64,000 nt of DNA from Actinophytocola sp963840275 (GTDB lineage: Bacteria; Actinomycetota; Actinomycetes; Mycobacteriales; Pseudonocardiaceae), in the NCBI GenBank assembly GCA_963840275.1, contig CAWIYK010000002.1, forward strand, positions 124,001 through 188,000, given 5' to 3'. This document shows, in pieces, positions 24,369 through 32,865 of this stretch. The position numbers and the translations under genes are program-made. The notes beneath the pieces were generated by a model that saw only the letters and a list, made by a program, of their open reading frames with translations, was not told the origin of the DNA and searched no databases. Numbering within the stretch: the first letter of the stretch is position 1; each line of letters begins with the position of its first letter.

Positions 24369-24671
24369 ATGCCCGACCTCATTCACGGTGATCTCGCTGC
24401 CATGCAGGCAGCCGTGAGCCGCGGTACTGCGAATGCCGAGGCACAGAGCTCGAACTCGAAGGCCATTCTGGGCACCAACGAGGGAACCCAGGCCGGTTGG
24501 CACGGTGCGGCGTCGAGGGCGTTCGGCGACCGTTTCATGGAGACCGACGGCAAGATGAACGTCACCAACCACGACCAGCACCGCATCATGGACGCCCACA
24601 CCCAGAGCGTGCAGAACTACCAGGCCGGGGAAATCGACAACGTCGGTTTGTTCAACGCGATCAACCCGTAG
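24369..24671 (+). CDS. WXG100 family protein, EsxB-like
   Basis: The 100-residue protein is a two-helix hairpin with the W-x-G turn at TQAGWHGAAS (W44-H-G). A hydrophobic second helix and a flexible C-terminus (YQAGEIDNVGLFNAINP) follow. WXG100 proteins are exported as dimers and, in EsxB, a C-terminal signal is read by EccC. ATG 24369 follows AAAGGAG. It is 21 bases upstream of a second small gene, forming the classic esx pair, and divergent from eccC. Confidence 0.85.
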   Translation: MPDLIHGDLAAMQAAVSRGTANAEAQSSNSKAILGTNEGTQAGWHGAASRAFGDRFMETDGKMNVTNHDQHRIMDAHTQSVQNYQAGEIDNVGLFNAINP

Positions 24672-24692
24672 TCACAGGGAGGGAGACTCACC

Positions 24693-24989
24693 ATGGACGA
24701 CCTTATCTCAGCAAGGTACGGCGAACTGCTGAGCGGCGCCGACCGGTTGAACCAGAACACCGGACAGCTTTCCGACTCGTCGGACGAGCTTTTGAACGAC
24801 AGCAGGGCGCTGACTTCCGACGCGTGGTGCGACGAGGTCGCCGACGCGGCGATGACGGACACCCAGTTCCACTACGGCCTGCGTCAGGAAGACATTCACC
24901 TGAACCAGCGGACCGTCGAAGCCATCAACAGCGGCACGATGAACTACAAGGACCTGCAGACGCGGTCCCGGCTCAACTACCTTCGCTGA
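24693..24989 (+). CDS. EsxA-like WXG100 partner with W-C-D in the turn
   Basis: The 98-residue helical protein is paired with the EsxB-like gene. The expected W-x-G turn reads W48-C-D (TSDAWCDEVADAA), so the glycine is replaced. It contains a single cysteine, unusual for the family. Length, pairing and location still make it the EsxA-type partner. GGGAGG gives a good ribosome site. A strong bidirectional terminator follows. Confidence 0.78.
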   Translation: MDDLISARYGELLSGADRLNQNTGQLSDSSDELLNDSRALTSDAWCDEVADAAMTDTQFHYGLRQEDIHLNQRTVEAINSGTMNYKDLQTRSRLNYLR

Positions 24990-24994
24990 CCACG

Positions 24995-25040
24995 AAAATA
25001 GTGGCTTCAGGAACTCGTCGTTCTTGAAGCCACTATTTTT
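24995..25040. terminator. Bidirectional intrinsic terminator between the esx pair and mycP
   Basis: A perfect 15-base-pair stem (arms 24995-25009 and 25025-25039) encloses a 15-base loop. It ends in five T on the plus strand and four T on the minus strand. It separates two convergent genes and would stop transcription from both. It is the clearest terminator in the window. Confidence 0.85.
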
Positions 25041-25049
25041 GTGCCCGAT

Positions 25050-26348
25050 TCATCCGCGCGGCCGCTCGACGGCCGGTGGCGGGAACAGGAACATCTGGTC
25101 CGGCGGTTCCCCCCGACCGACGCCACTCGCGGCCACCGGTAGCGCCGCCGCCCGCCCGGCACGCCACCGGCGCCTGCTGCCACGCGGCAGGAACCACCCG
25201 AGCACCGCCGTGACGACTATGGCGAGCACCACGAGCCCGGTGCCGAGCTTCGCCCCGGCGCCCATCTCGTCGCGCCAGGCCGTCTCCCGCATGGCCGCGT
25301 GGTCCGGCGGCGGCGCGACCACGGCGGGCATCGCGCGCGGTCCGCTCGCGGCGAGATCCTCCGTCACGGCGCGGTACGGGTCGACCACCCCGGCCCCGTA
25401 CTCGAAGCTGCCCCGCCCACCCGGCGCCGGGTCGGCGGTCGCGAGAATGCGCGCGGCCACCTCCGGCGCGGTCAGCTTCGGCCAGGCGGACCGGACCAAC
25501 GCCGCGACCCCGGCGACGAACGGGGCGGCGAAGCTGGTGCCGGCCCAGTAGTCGTGCCCGCCGACCCTGGTGGCGGCGAGCACGTCCTCCCCGGGCGCGA
25601 CGACGTCCACGTACGGGCCGGCCTGCGAGTCGTCCGCGCGCACCCCCTCGATGGTGATCGAGCCGACGCCGAGCACCCCGTCGTAGGAGGCGGGGAACGA
25701 CGGCACCGGCCCGAGCCGGGCGCGGTTGCCGACCGCGGCCACCACGAGCACGTCCTTGGACTGCGCGTACGCGATGGCGCCACCGATCGCCGCGAAGTCT
25801 CCGTAGCCGGACAGCGACAGGTTGATCACCTTGGCGCCGTTGTCCACCGCGTAGCGGATGCCCTGCCCGACCACGTCCGGGTTGATGAGGGTCGTCGCAC
25901 CCTCGTCGGACAGCTCCCGGTCGGTGATCCGCACCGGCAGGATGCGCGCGTCCGGCGCGACCCCGCGGAAGCCGACGCCGGCGGCGGGTGACGCGGCGAT
26001 GATCGAGGCGACCGCGGTGCCGTGCGACACGCAGTCGAAGTTGCCCGGCAGCGTCCCGACGAGGTAGAAGTCCCTGCCGGGGAACACTTTCCCCTGCAGC
26101 TGCGGGTGGTCCGCGTCGACGCCGGAGTCCACCACGGCGACCGTGATGCCCGCACCGGTGCTGTGGGGCCAGGTGCGCGTCAGGTCGAGCAGCTGCTGCG
26201 CCCACGGTCGTTGGGCGACCACTTCGCGCGCGGGATCCGGGTTGCCGTGGCAGGCGCCCTCCGGTGGCGCGGCCGCGGCCTGGCCGGCCACGGTCAGCGG
26301 TGCGCACACCGCGGCCGCGACCACTGCGGTGGCGACAAGACGATTCAT
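25050..26348 (-). CDS. mycP: Mycosin (type VII secretion-associated subtilisin-like protease)
   Basis: The 432-residue S8-family protease has a signal peptide (residues 1-27), catalytic triad D74 (VVDSGVD), H109 (SHGT) and S272 (GTSFAAP) with oxyanion N208. A C-terminal membrane helix at ~378-398 (GTGLVVLAIVVTAVLGWFL) is followed by a basic tail. This is exactly the MycP layout, where the enzyme sits on the outer face of the inner membrane and stabilises the ESX complex. ATG 26348 starts the signal peptide. It converges with the esx pair and diverges from the toxin operon. Confidence 0.94.
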   Translation of the reverse strand: MNRLVATAVVAAAVCAPLTVAGQAAAAPPEGACHGNPDPAREVVAQRPWAQQLLDLTRTWPHSTGAGITVAVVDSGVDADHPQLQGKVFPGRDFYLVGTLPGNFDCVSHGTAVASIIAASPAAGVGFRGVAPDARILPVRITDRELSDEGATTLINPDVVGQGIRYAVDNGAKVINLSLSGYGDFAAIGGAIAYAQSKDVLVVAAVGNRARLGPVPSFPASYDGVLGVGSITIEGVRADDSQAGPYVDVVAPGEDVLAATRVGGHDYWAGTSFAAPFVAGVAALVRSAWPKLTAPEVAARILATADPAPGGRGSFEYGAGVVDPYRAVTEDLAASGPRAMPAVVAPPPDHAAMRETAWRDEMGAGAKLGTGLVVLAIVVTAVLGWFLPRGSRRRWRAGRAAALPVAASGVGRGEPPDQMFLFPPPAVERPRG

Positions 26349-26432
26349 GATGTCGGATCATCCGGTCGTTCCCGGCGCGGTGACCGGCCCTGGCCGGAAC
26401 CGGTCAGGCGTGTCCCGCCCGTCCACCGGCCG

Positions 26433-26445
26433 GGTCATTCTGACC
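26433..26445. promoter_or_regulatory. Palindrome over the -10 of the toxin operon
   Basis: GGTCA-TTC-TGACC is a perfect inverted repeat. It overlaps CATTCT, which is seven bases before ATG 26449 and is the only -10-like element there. Binding by a regulator would switch the YbaB-toxin operon. This is inference from position. Confidence 0.35.
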
Positions 26446-26448
26446 GGC

Positions 26449-26820
26449 ATGACGGACACATTGCCTGATCAGGTGCGCGGGAGCCTCGTCGAGTACGAGC
26501 GCATCGCCGAGCAGGTACGCGCCATGCGCGACGGCATCGAGGACATCCGCGCCACCACCCACTCCGACGACGGTCTGGTCACGGCCGTGGTCGGCGGGCG
26601 CGGCGAGCTGCTCGAGCTGGCGCTCGACTCCCGGGTCTTCCGGGAACAGGACGCCGCCGGGCTCGCCGAGACGATCCTCGCCGCGGTCCGCGAAGCCGCG
26701 GCGGAGGCCGAGCAGGAGGCGGTTCGGTTCGCCGAGCGGCTCGTCTCCCCTCGGCGGCGCGGCGCGGAGGTCGACCCGGTGTTCGATCCGGTGCTGCACC
26801 TGCTCGACAAGCGACAGTGA
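26449..26820 (+). CDS. YbaB/EbfC family protein, first gene of the toxin operon
   Basis: The 123-residue protein has the YbaB pattern: an N-terminal coiled helix (VEYERIAEQVRAMRDGIEDIR), a beta core with V-V-G-G-R-G-E-L-L-E-L-A-L-D, and a C-terminal helix rich in Ala/Glu. A short basic tail follows. YbaB proteins bind DNA; members next to ESX toxins have no proven role. It is followed after 13 bases by a small helical protein and then by the giant toxin, the same order as YbaB / EspC-like / WXG at 7386-5440. Confidence 0.75.
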   Translation: MTDTLPDQVRGSLVEYERIAEQVRAMRDGIEDIRATTHSDDGLVTAVVGGRGELLELALDSRVFREQDAAGLAETILAAVREAAAEAEQEAVRFAERLVSPRRRGAEVDPVFDPVLHLLDKRQ

Positions 26821-26833
26821 ACGGGGAACGGCT

Positions 26834-27163
26834 GTGGCAGAAGGCATTGACCTCGACGGCGGCGGCGTCGACATGTTCCCGTCCGCCACGTCGGCGGCGA
26901 TCGCCGCGCTCGGCGCGGCCGGCGCCGGGTTCCGCACCGAGTGGCTCGGCAAGCTCGGTGAGATCGCCGCACTCGACTCGCAGCTCGGCAAGGGACCGCT
27001 CGGCCGGCCGTTCGCGCGGCAGTACATCGACGCCGTGAAGCAGATCGTGGACGGGCTCGACGAGCTGGGTCGCCGCATCGAGACCCGGGTCCAGTTCGGC
27101 GACCGCTGCGTCAAGGACTACGTCGCCACCGACCAGGAAAACGCTCGCATCATGCGGACCTAG
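26834..27163 (+). CDS. Small helical ESX partner of the toxin
   Basis: The 109-residue protein has no signal peptide and is predicted helical (IAALGAAGAGFRTEWLGKLGEIAALDSQLG, FARQYIDAVKQIVDGLDELGRRIETRV). A single W with E-W-L replaces W-x-G. The C-terminus Y-V-A-T-D-Q-E fits the YxxxD/E-type export signal. Small helical partners commonly bind the N-terminal domain of ESX polymorphic toxins. GTG 26834 follows GGGGA six bases away. The toxin begins 12 bases downstream of its stop. Confidence 0.65.
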   Translation: MAEGIDLDGGGVDMFPSATSAAIAALGAAGAGFRTEWLGKLGEIAALDSQLGKGPLGRPFARQYIDAVKQIVDGLDELGRRIETRVQFGDRCVKDYVATDQENARIMRT

Positions 27164-27174
27164 GCGGGTCGGCC

Positions 27175-30100
27175 ATGGGAATGCCGGAGCCGCACGACCC
27201 GCACGGCTTCTGGGAGGAGGTCAAGAACCAGACCGTCGACCTGTGGCCGCCGGACGACGAGGCTCTCGTCTACCAGCTGGCCGACCGCTGGGTCGAGGCG
27301 GCCGCGATCGTCGACCGGGCCGCGATCGCGGTGACGACCGCGGCCAACCAGATTCCCGGCGCGTGGCCCGACGTCATCGGCGTGCAGTTCCTGCAGAGCA
27401 CCGCGCCGCTCGCGGAGGACTACACGCAGATCGCCGGCCAGATGCGCGCGTTCGCGGAGGGGGTCCGCGCGTACGGGGACCAGATCGTCGAAGCGAAGAT
27501 CAACATCTTGGTCGAGATCGTCGTCAACGCCGGGCTTTACTTTGCCCTGTCCTCCATCCCGGGCGGCGGGTTCCTCGCCAGCCGGCTGGCGAGTTGGGTG
27601 GCGGGCAAGCTGACCGCGATGATCACCGGGCTCGCCGCGCGGGCGATCACCGGCCTGACCCGCGTGGCCGTCGAGATCGGCAAGGAGATGATCGACGAGG
27701 GCTTCATCAACGCGGCCACGCAGGGCATCAGCATGCTGGCCGGCGCACGGAAGCACTTCGACGTCGGCCAGGTCGCCAAGAACATGCTGGTCGGCGGGGT
27801 CGGCGGGGGTCTCGGCCTTGGGCTCGGCGGGGCCGCGAAGGTGGTCGGCGCGGGGGCGAGGAAGGCGCACATCAACCTTCCGTCGATGCCGCACAACATG
27901 GCGACCAACGTCGTCACCGGCGGCGCGCGGAACGCCGTCACCTCGCCGAGCGCCGGCTACATCGTGGAGAACGCCGGCGACCTGGACAAGCTGACCGACC
28001 TGTCCGGCTACGGCGACGCGATCGCGAAGGGCGGCCTCAGCGCGGCGGTCATGGGCGCCGGCCGCACGATCGCCGTCGACGCGGCGATGGCCAACAACCA
28101 GGCGCGGTACGGGCTGCCGCCAGAACTCCTCGGCAACTCGACCGCTGGCGCGACTGGTGGTACGGACGGCGGAGGGCCTGGCGGGGGTGGAAACCCGACC
28201 CCGTCGGCACCGGGCGACACGGGTCTCGCCGGTGACGGTGCCCACCCGTCGGCCGGGGTTGAGCAGGGGGATGGCGGCGGCGTGACCAACGACGCGCCGC
28301 CTGCCGCGGAGTCGCAGGGCGGCGGCTCTCAGTCGCACGGTGGTTCAGAGTCGCAGGGTGGCTCGGATTCGCGCGGTGACTCGGATTCCGTTGTGGGCGA
28401 CGACGGTTCGGGCAACGACAACTCCTCGGCCGCGCCGAACGGCGTCGACCAGGACGGTGTCGGTGTCGGTGTCGGTGTCGACCAGAACACCGGCAACGAC
28501 AACGTCAGCAACAACAACAGCGGCGGTGGAACGAATTCCGCGACGCCGGTGCACACCCAGGCCCCTCCGGCGCAGGCAGCACCCCCCGCGCAATCCGCAC
28601 CACCGGCACACTCCGCGCCCGCCGCACAGTCCACGCCACCGGCACAGTCCACGCCACCGGCACAGTCAGCACCGGCGGCGAACGGGCCGGCCAACGCGGC
28701 CCCCGGGCAGTCCAACTCGAGCGGGAGCAACCCGAACGCGGCCGGGCAACCGAGTCAGCCGGAGGCCGCACAGTCCAAACAGGACCGACCGGCGAAACCG
28801 CCGAACGCCGAGCACCACGTGGACGCGGCCGAGCAGTCCGGCCCGGTGGTGAGCACCCCGGCCGGCGCGGCGCTCGCCGGCCCCGCGGCCGCGGCGGCGC
28901 CCAACCCGGCCGAGCCCGACACCCCGAAGCACGACGGCAAGCCGCCCATGCGTACGCGGATCGACGGGCGGCCGACGGCGGCGGGCACCCCGCGGAAGCC
29001 GGTCCCACCATCACAACCGGACGACGGACCGATGAAGCCGTTGCGTCCGGAAGGCCACAGCCTGGGTGTCTACGACGAGTCGCGGTTGACCCGGGACGAG
29101 AACGGCCGCATCACGCACGTCGACAACGTTGCGGTGCAAGAGAAGCTGCGCGAGCTGGCCGAGGCGCGGGCGCGGCAGTACTGGAACGCGCGGCGCCTGA
29201 AGGACGGGATGCCGGAGACCGACGCGCCGGAGCTGTTCGGCGCGCAGCCTCACCAGCAGCCGGACCCGCCCGTCAGCCACAAGGTGAACCCCGACGGCAC
29301 CCTCGTCGACCAGAACCGGACCGGCAACACCGTCGCGCTGGTCATCGACCCCGACACCGGCGAGGTGTTCGAGGCCACCAACGAGGAGAAGAACTCGGCA
29401 CTCGCCGACGAGGAGATCCACCCGGAGCTAGCCCGACGCGGTGAGGAGCTGCGGCGGCCGAACGCGTACACCGGCAGCGACGGCACCCCGTTCAGCAGCG
29501 ACCTCCCCGCTTTCGACGGCCTGTACCGGCACGCGGAGGTACGCGCGGCGAACGCGGCGCTGCACGCGAACCCGAACGCGCGGCTGGGCGACCTCATCGC
29601 CGACACCGTCTTCCTGCGCGGCGGTGGGACCAAGAAGGCCCCGTTCTGCGCCAACTGCGCCGGTCTGCTCCACGACGTCGCCAGCAACCACGGCAAGTTC
29701 GCCTACAACCACGAAACGGGCCACCCCGAGTACGAGAACGGCCACTTCCCGAACGACTACACCGTCGCCCAGCCAGGCGCCCCCACCGGCCCACAAGGCC
29801 CACGAACCGACCCAGACCCGAACCCCGGCCCGAACAACAACAACAACGGACCAGACAACGCAGGCCCGCCAGTCCACAACGGACCGAACAACAACGGCAC
29901 GCCCGACAACCGCGTCCTAGACCACAACTCCACGTCCAACCACAACGGCTCGCCGACCCAGCAAGGCGACCAGTCCGCGCAGACGCCACCCACCTACGCC
30001 GTCAAGCCGGTGCCCCGTTCGAAGTTCCGTGCGGACCCACAAGCCGACCGCAACTGGTGGGTCGTCCTGGAGCAGGCTCGTGCGGCGATGTCGCGGATCG

Positions 30101-32865
30101 CGCGGGACGCGAACGTCAAGGCGGTCGTGCCGCTCGGGCTCGGGCGTTTCAAGGTGACCCGCGACGACCTCTCGGAGTTCGTCGTGAAGGTCGTCGCCGA
30201 GGAGACCAGCGACGGCAACCCCGCCGAGGTCATCCTCACCAGGCCCAACCAGGGCGTGATCCGCGTGTCGGTGCGTGCGAAGGCGGCCATCGTCGACCGG
30301 GCGATGGCGAGCGCCCTCGCCCAGCTCAGCGCGCGGCTCGCGGGCAACCAGGCCGTCGACGAGAACCTCACCGCCGACCGCCATCCCGGCGACCAGACCG
30401 AACTGTCCGCGCCGAGCGTCGGCCGGGAGGCAGAGCTGCGGAACCTGGCGCGGGACCGGGCGGCGACCGCAAGGCTCCGCCTCCTGCGCCGGGCCCGCCT
30501 GGCCGGCGAGTGGCGTGCGCTCGTCGAGCACCTCGGTGTGCACCCGGAGAACGACGGCGGCCCGCAGCGCCGCGCGGTCACCACGCCCGACATCGGGCAC
30601 CTCCTCGACACCCACGACTCCCGACGGCCCAGCTGGGCACGAGAACCCACCGGCCTTCCGACCTGGAAGGCGTTCGTCCCCGTACTCGCCGCGAACCTGG
30701 TGCCGGGGCTCGGCGCGGCGACCGCGATCGCGAGCCTCTCGCTGGCGACCGGCAAGTCACCGGTCGTCGCCGCCGGGGTGGCGGCCGCGACCGTCGGCAC
30801 CGCCGTGGCCGGGACGCTGATCCAGCGCTGGTACGGCCGACGTGAGAAGTCCCTTGTGGACACCGGGCACGGGTACGTCGCGAAGAAGCGGGCCCACGAC
30901 GGCGCACGGCGGCGCAAGGCACTGCTCGACCCGCTGATCGCCCGCATGCGTGCCGTCGGCATCGACGTCTCCGAGGTGGGTCCGTCCGATCCGGACACGA
31001 GCGGCGCCGAACCCGCCAGGGTGCAGGGTTACTGGGCGCGGCTGGCGTTCCGCGGGCTGCCGGCCACGGTCGGCGCCATCGCGGCGACCCCGTTGCTGCT
31101 GCTCGGACTTCCGGTGCTCAACCTCGCCACCCACTGGGGTGTCGCCGGCTTCGCCGTCGCGTTCGGGCCCGCCGCGGAGCGCTTCCTCCGCAGCCGGACG
31201 ATCCCCCGCGAATGGCACCTGTTCGACAACCTCGCCCGCGAGGTCGATCTGACGGCCGCCGAGTTCGACGAGCAGTTCGTCGCCAAGCTGCACGCGCTCA
31301 TGGACCGGATCGACCGACTCGCCGGCACCGCCTCGCCCACCGTCGCCCCGCGGACGGACACGGTGACGGCGTCGGGCGTGGCGCAGGTCGGCGCTCCCCA
31401 CTTCGGCGTCAACGCCGCGCCCAACCAGGCGGGCGACTTCGCCAGGGGCGCCACCGACGCGGCCGGCAAGGTGGGCGACGCAGTGCTGGACGCGCTGAAC
31501 ACCGGCGGCTTCCGCACGGCGGTCGGCACGCTGCTCACCGCGTTCCTCGACCGCAACTTCACGATGGCGGAGTACCACCAGATCGTCGCGCAGGTCGAGT
31601 TCGACTTCGGCAACAAGATGGCCGAGCAGGTGGCCCAGCAGGAGCGAACCCTGAACGCGCTCCTCGCCGAGGTGGACCGCGAGGTCTCGGCCGTGGAAGC
31701 CGCGTCGCACGCGCCGACGGTGCGCAACCCGGCCGAGCGGCCGACGGGTTACCAGGGCTGGCGGGCGTTCGGCAAGCTCAGCGTCCTGCAGGCGCTCGCC
31801 ATGGAAGGCGTCATGGTGGCCGCCACGACGCTGTTCAACCAGGGCCTCGACCCGGTGATCGTCGTCGGCGCGGCGTCGTCCGGCGTGGTCGCCAGCTTCT
31901 ACCTGAAGTACCTGTACCGGCGCTCCGAGCAGCACGCGGTGGACCGGCAGCTCGCCGCGGACCGCGACAGGGAACGAGTGGTGGAGGCCGCGGAGTCGAC
32001 CGCGGTGCGGGACTTCATGCGGGAGCTGGTCGGCCGGGAGGTCGAGGCCGCCCGGCGGTTCCGGGACGAGGTGGGGATCGGACCGCAGGCGCCGACCCCG
32101 GCGCCGACCAGGCCGACCGGTCCCCCACCACCTCGACCACACCGATCCCGCGTTCCCCGACCACGTCGAGGCGCTGGCCGCGTACGAGCGGGAGAGGCTG
32201 TTCCGCGAGCCGAGACCGTGGTCGCTGCTCGGCTCACGGCTCGTCGCGCTCAGCCGGCTGGAGCGGCTCGCCGCGCGGGTGCGCCTGTTCACGCGACACG
32301 AGCTGGACACCGGCGACAGCCGCCCGCTGCGGCGCGCCAGGATCGACCTGTCGGCCGTCTGGGGCGCCTACCAACAGCTGCTGCGGGACGGCACGCCGAT
32401 GCCGGCCGACCACGAGCTGTTCAGCATGGCGAAGCAGCAGGTGGCCGAGACCCTGCGCGCCTACCTGGACGAGAGCATGGCCTACCCCGGCGGTCGGGCG
32501 TTCTTCGCGGCCGGCGACCCGCTGCTGGACACCGCCCACCGCGTGCCGCCCGAGGACGGCAGCTACACGATCGACATGCACGGCAGTCCCGACGGCGTGC
32601 GCATCGGCGGCGACCAGCTCGGCGTCGAGCACCTGGCGGCGCTCATCGAGGGCGACCCGAACTGGCAGGGGCAGCCGATCCGGCTGATCGCCTGCCAGAC
32701 CGGCGCGAACCCGGACGGCTTCGCCCAGCGCCTCGCCGACCGGCTCCAGGTCCCGGTCACCGCGCCGACCGAGTACGTGGGCGTCGCCGACGACGGCACG
32801 GTCTTCGTCACCTCCCGCGACGTCGACGCCAGCGGCATGCCCGCGCTCTCCCCGCCGACCGGTGA
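27175..32865 (+). CDS. Giant type VII polymorphic toxin, N-terminal and central part (frame broken near 32122)
   Basis: As sequenced the frame encodes 1,896 residues, but only the first ~1,650 look native. Order: helical WXG-like delivery domain (1-~320, W-P-D in the turn), disordered Gly/Ser/Pro region with P-P-A-Q-S repeats (~320-600), YwqJ-type deaminase-like domain with zinc ligands H786-A-E788 and C825-x-x-C828, a second Asn/Pro linker, then three hydrophobic zones (~1165-1215, ~1285-1325, ~1530-1580) separated by charged helices. After T-R-P-T-G-P at the C5 tract 32122-32126 the composition becomes Arg-rich nonsense while the +1 frame turns into normal protein (H-L-D-H-T-D-P-A-F). One surplus C, real or a sequencing error, explains this. 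It is in the YbaB operon and should be exported by the ESX system encoded around it. Confidence 0.75.
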   Translation: MGMPEPHDPHGFWEEVKNQTVDLWPPDDEALVYQLADRWVEAAAIVDRAAIAVTTAANQIPGAWPDVIGVQFLQSTAPLAEDYTQIAGQMRAFAEGVRAYGDQIVEAKINILVEIVVNAGLYFALSSIPGGGFLASRLASWVAGKLTAMITGLAARAITGLTRVAVEIGKEMIDEGFINAATQGISMLAGARKHFDVGQVAKNMLVGGVGGGLGLGLGGAAKVVGAGARKAHINLPSMPHNMATNVVTGGARNAVTSPSAGYIVENAGDLDKLTDLSGYGDAIAKGGLSAAVMGAGRTIAVDAAMANNQARYGLPPELLGNSTAGATGGTDGGGPGGGGNPTPSAPGDTGLAGDGAHPSAGVEQGDGGGVTNDAPPAAESQGGGSQSHGGSESQGGSDSRGDSDSVVGDDGSGNDNSSAAPNGVDQDGVGVGVGVDQNTGNDNVSNNNSGGGTNSATPVHTQAPPAQAAPPAQSAPPAHSAPAAQSTPPAQSTPPAQSAPAANGPANAAPGQSNSSGSNPNAAGQPSQPEAAQSKQDRPAKPPNAEHHVDAAEQSGPVVSTPAGAALAGPAAAAAPNPAEPDTPKHDGKPPMRTRIDGRPTAAGTPRKPVPPSQPDDGPMKPLRPEGHSLGVYDESRLTRDENGRITHVDNVAVQEKLRELAEARARQYWNARRLKDGMPETDAPELFGAQPHQQPDPPVSHKVNPDGTLVDQNRTGNTVALVIDPDTGEVFEATNEEKNSALADEEIHPELARRGEELRRPNAYTGSDGTPFSSDLPAFDGLYRHAEVRAANAALHANPNARLGDLIADTVFLRGGGTKKAPFCANCAGLLHDVASNHGKFAYNHETGHPEYENGHFPNDYTVAQPGAPTGPQGPRTDPDPNPGPNNNNNGPDNAGPPVHNGPNNNGTPDNRVLDHNSTSNHNGSPTQQGDQSAQTPPTYAVKPVPRSKFRADPQADRNWWVVLEQARAAMSRIARDANVKAVVPLGLGRFKVTRDDLSEFVVKVVAEETSDGNPAEVILTRPNQGVIRVSVRAKAAIVDRAMASALAQLSARLAGNQAVDENLTADRHPGDQTELSAPSVGREAELRNLARDRAATARLRLLRRARLAGEWRALVEHLGVHPENDGGPQRRAVTTPDIGHLLDTHDSRRPSWAREPTGLPTWKAFVPVLAANLVPGLGAATAIASLSLATGKSPVVAAGVAAATVGTAVAGTLIQRWYGRREKSLVDTGHGYVAKKRAHDGARRRKALLDPLIARMRAVGIDVSEVGPSDPDTSGAEPARVQGYWARLAFRGLPATVGAIAATPLLLLGLPVLNLATHWGVAGFAVAFGPAAERFLRSRTIPREWHLFDNLAREVDLTAAEFDEQFVAKLHALMDRIDRLAGTASPTVAPRTDTVTASGVAQVGAPHFGVNAAPNQAGDFARGATDAAGKVGDAVLDALNTGGFRTAVGTLLTAFLDRNFTMAEYHQIVAQVEFDFGNKMAEQVAQQERTLNALLAEVDREVSAVEAASHAPTVRNPAERPTGYQGWRAFGKLSVLQALAMEGVMVAATTLFNQGLDPVIVVGAASSGVVASFYLKYLYRRSEQHAVDRQLAADRDRERVVEAAESTAVRDFMRELVGREVEAARRFRDEVGIGPQAPTPAPTRPTGPPPPRPHRSRVPRPRRGAGRVRAGEAVPRAETVVAARLTARRAQPAGAARRAGAPVHATRAGHRRQPPAAARQDRPVGRLGRLPTAAAGRHADAGRPRAVQHGEAAGGRDPARLPGREHGLPRRSGVLRGRRPAAGHRPPRAARGRQLHDRHARQSRRRAHRRRPARRRAPGGAHRGRPELAGAADPADRLPDRREPGRLRPAPRRPAPGPGHRADRVRGRRRRRHGLRHLPRRRRQRHARALPADR

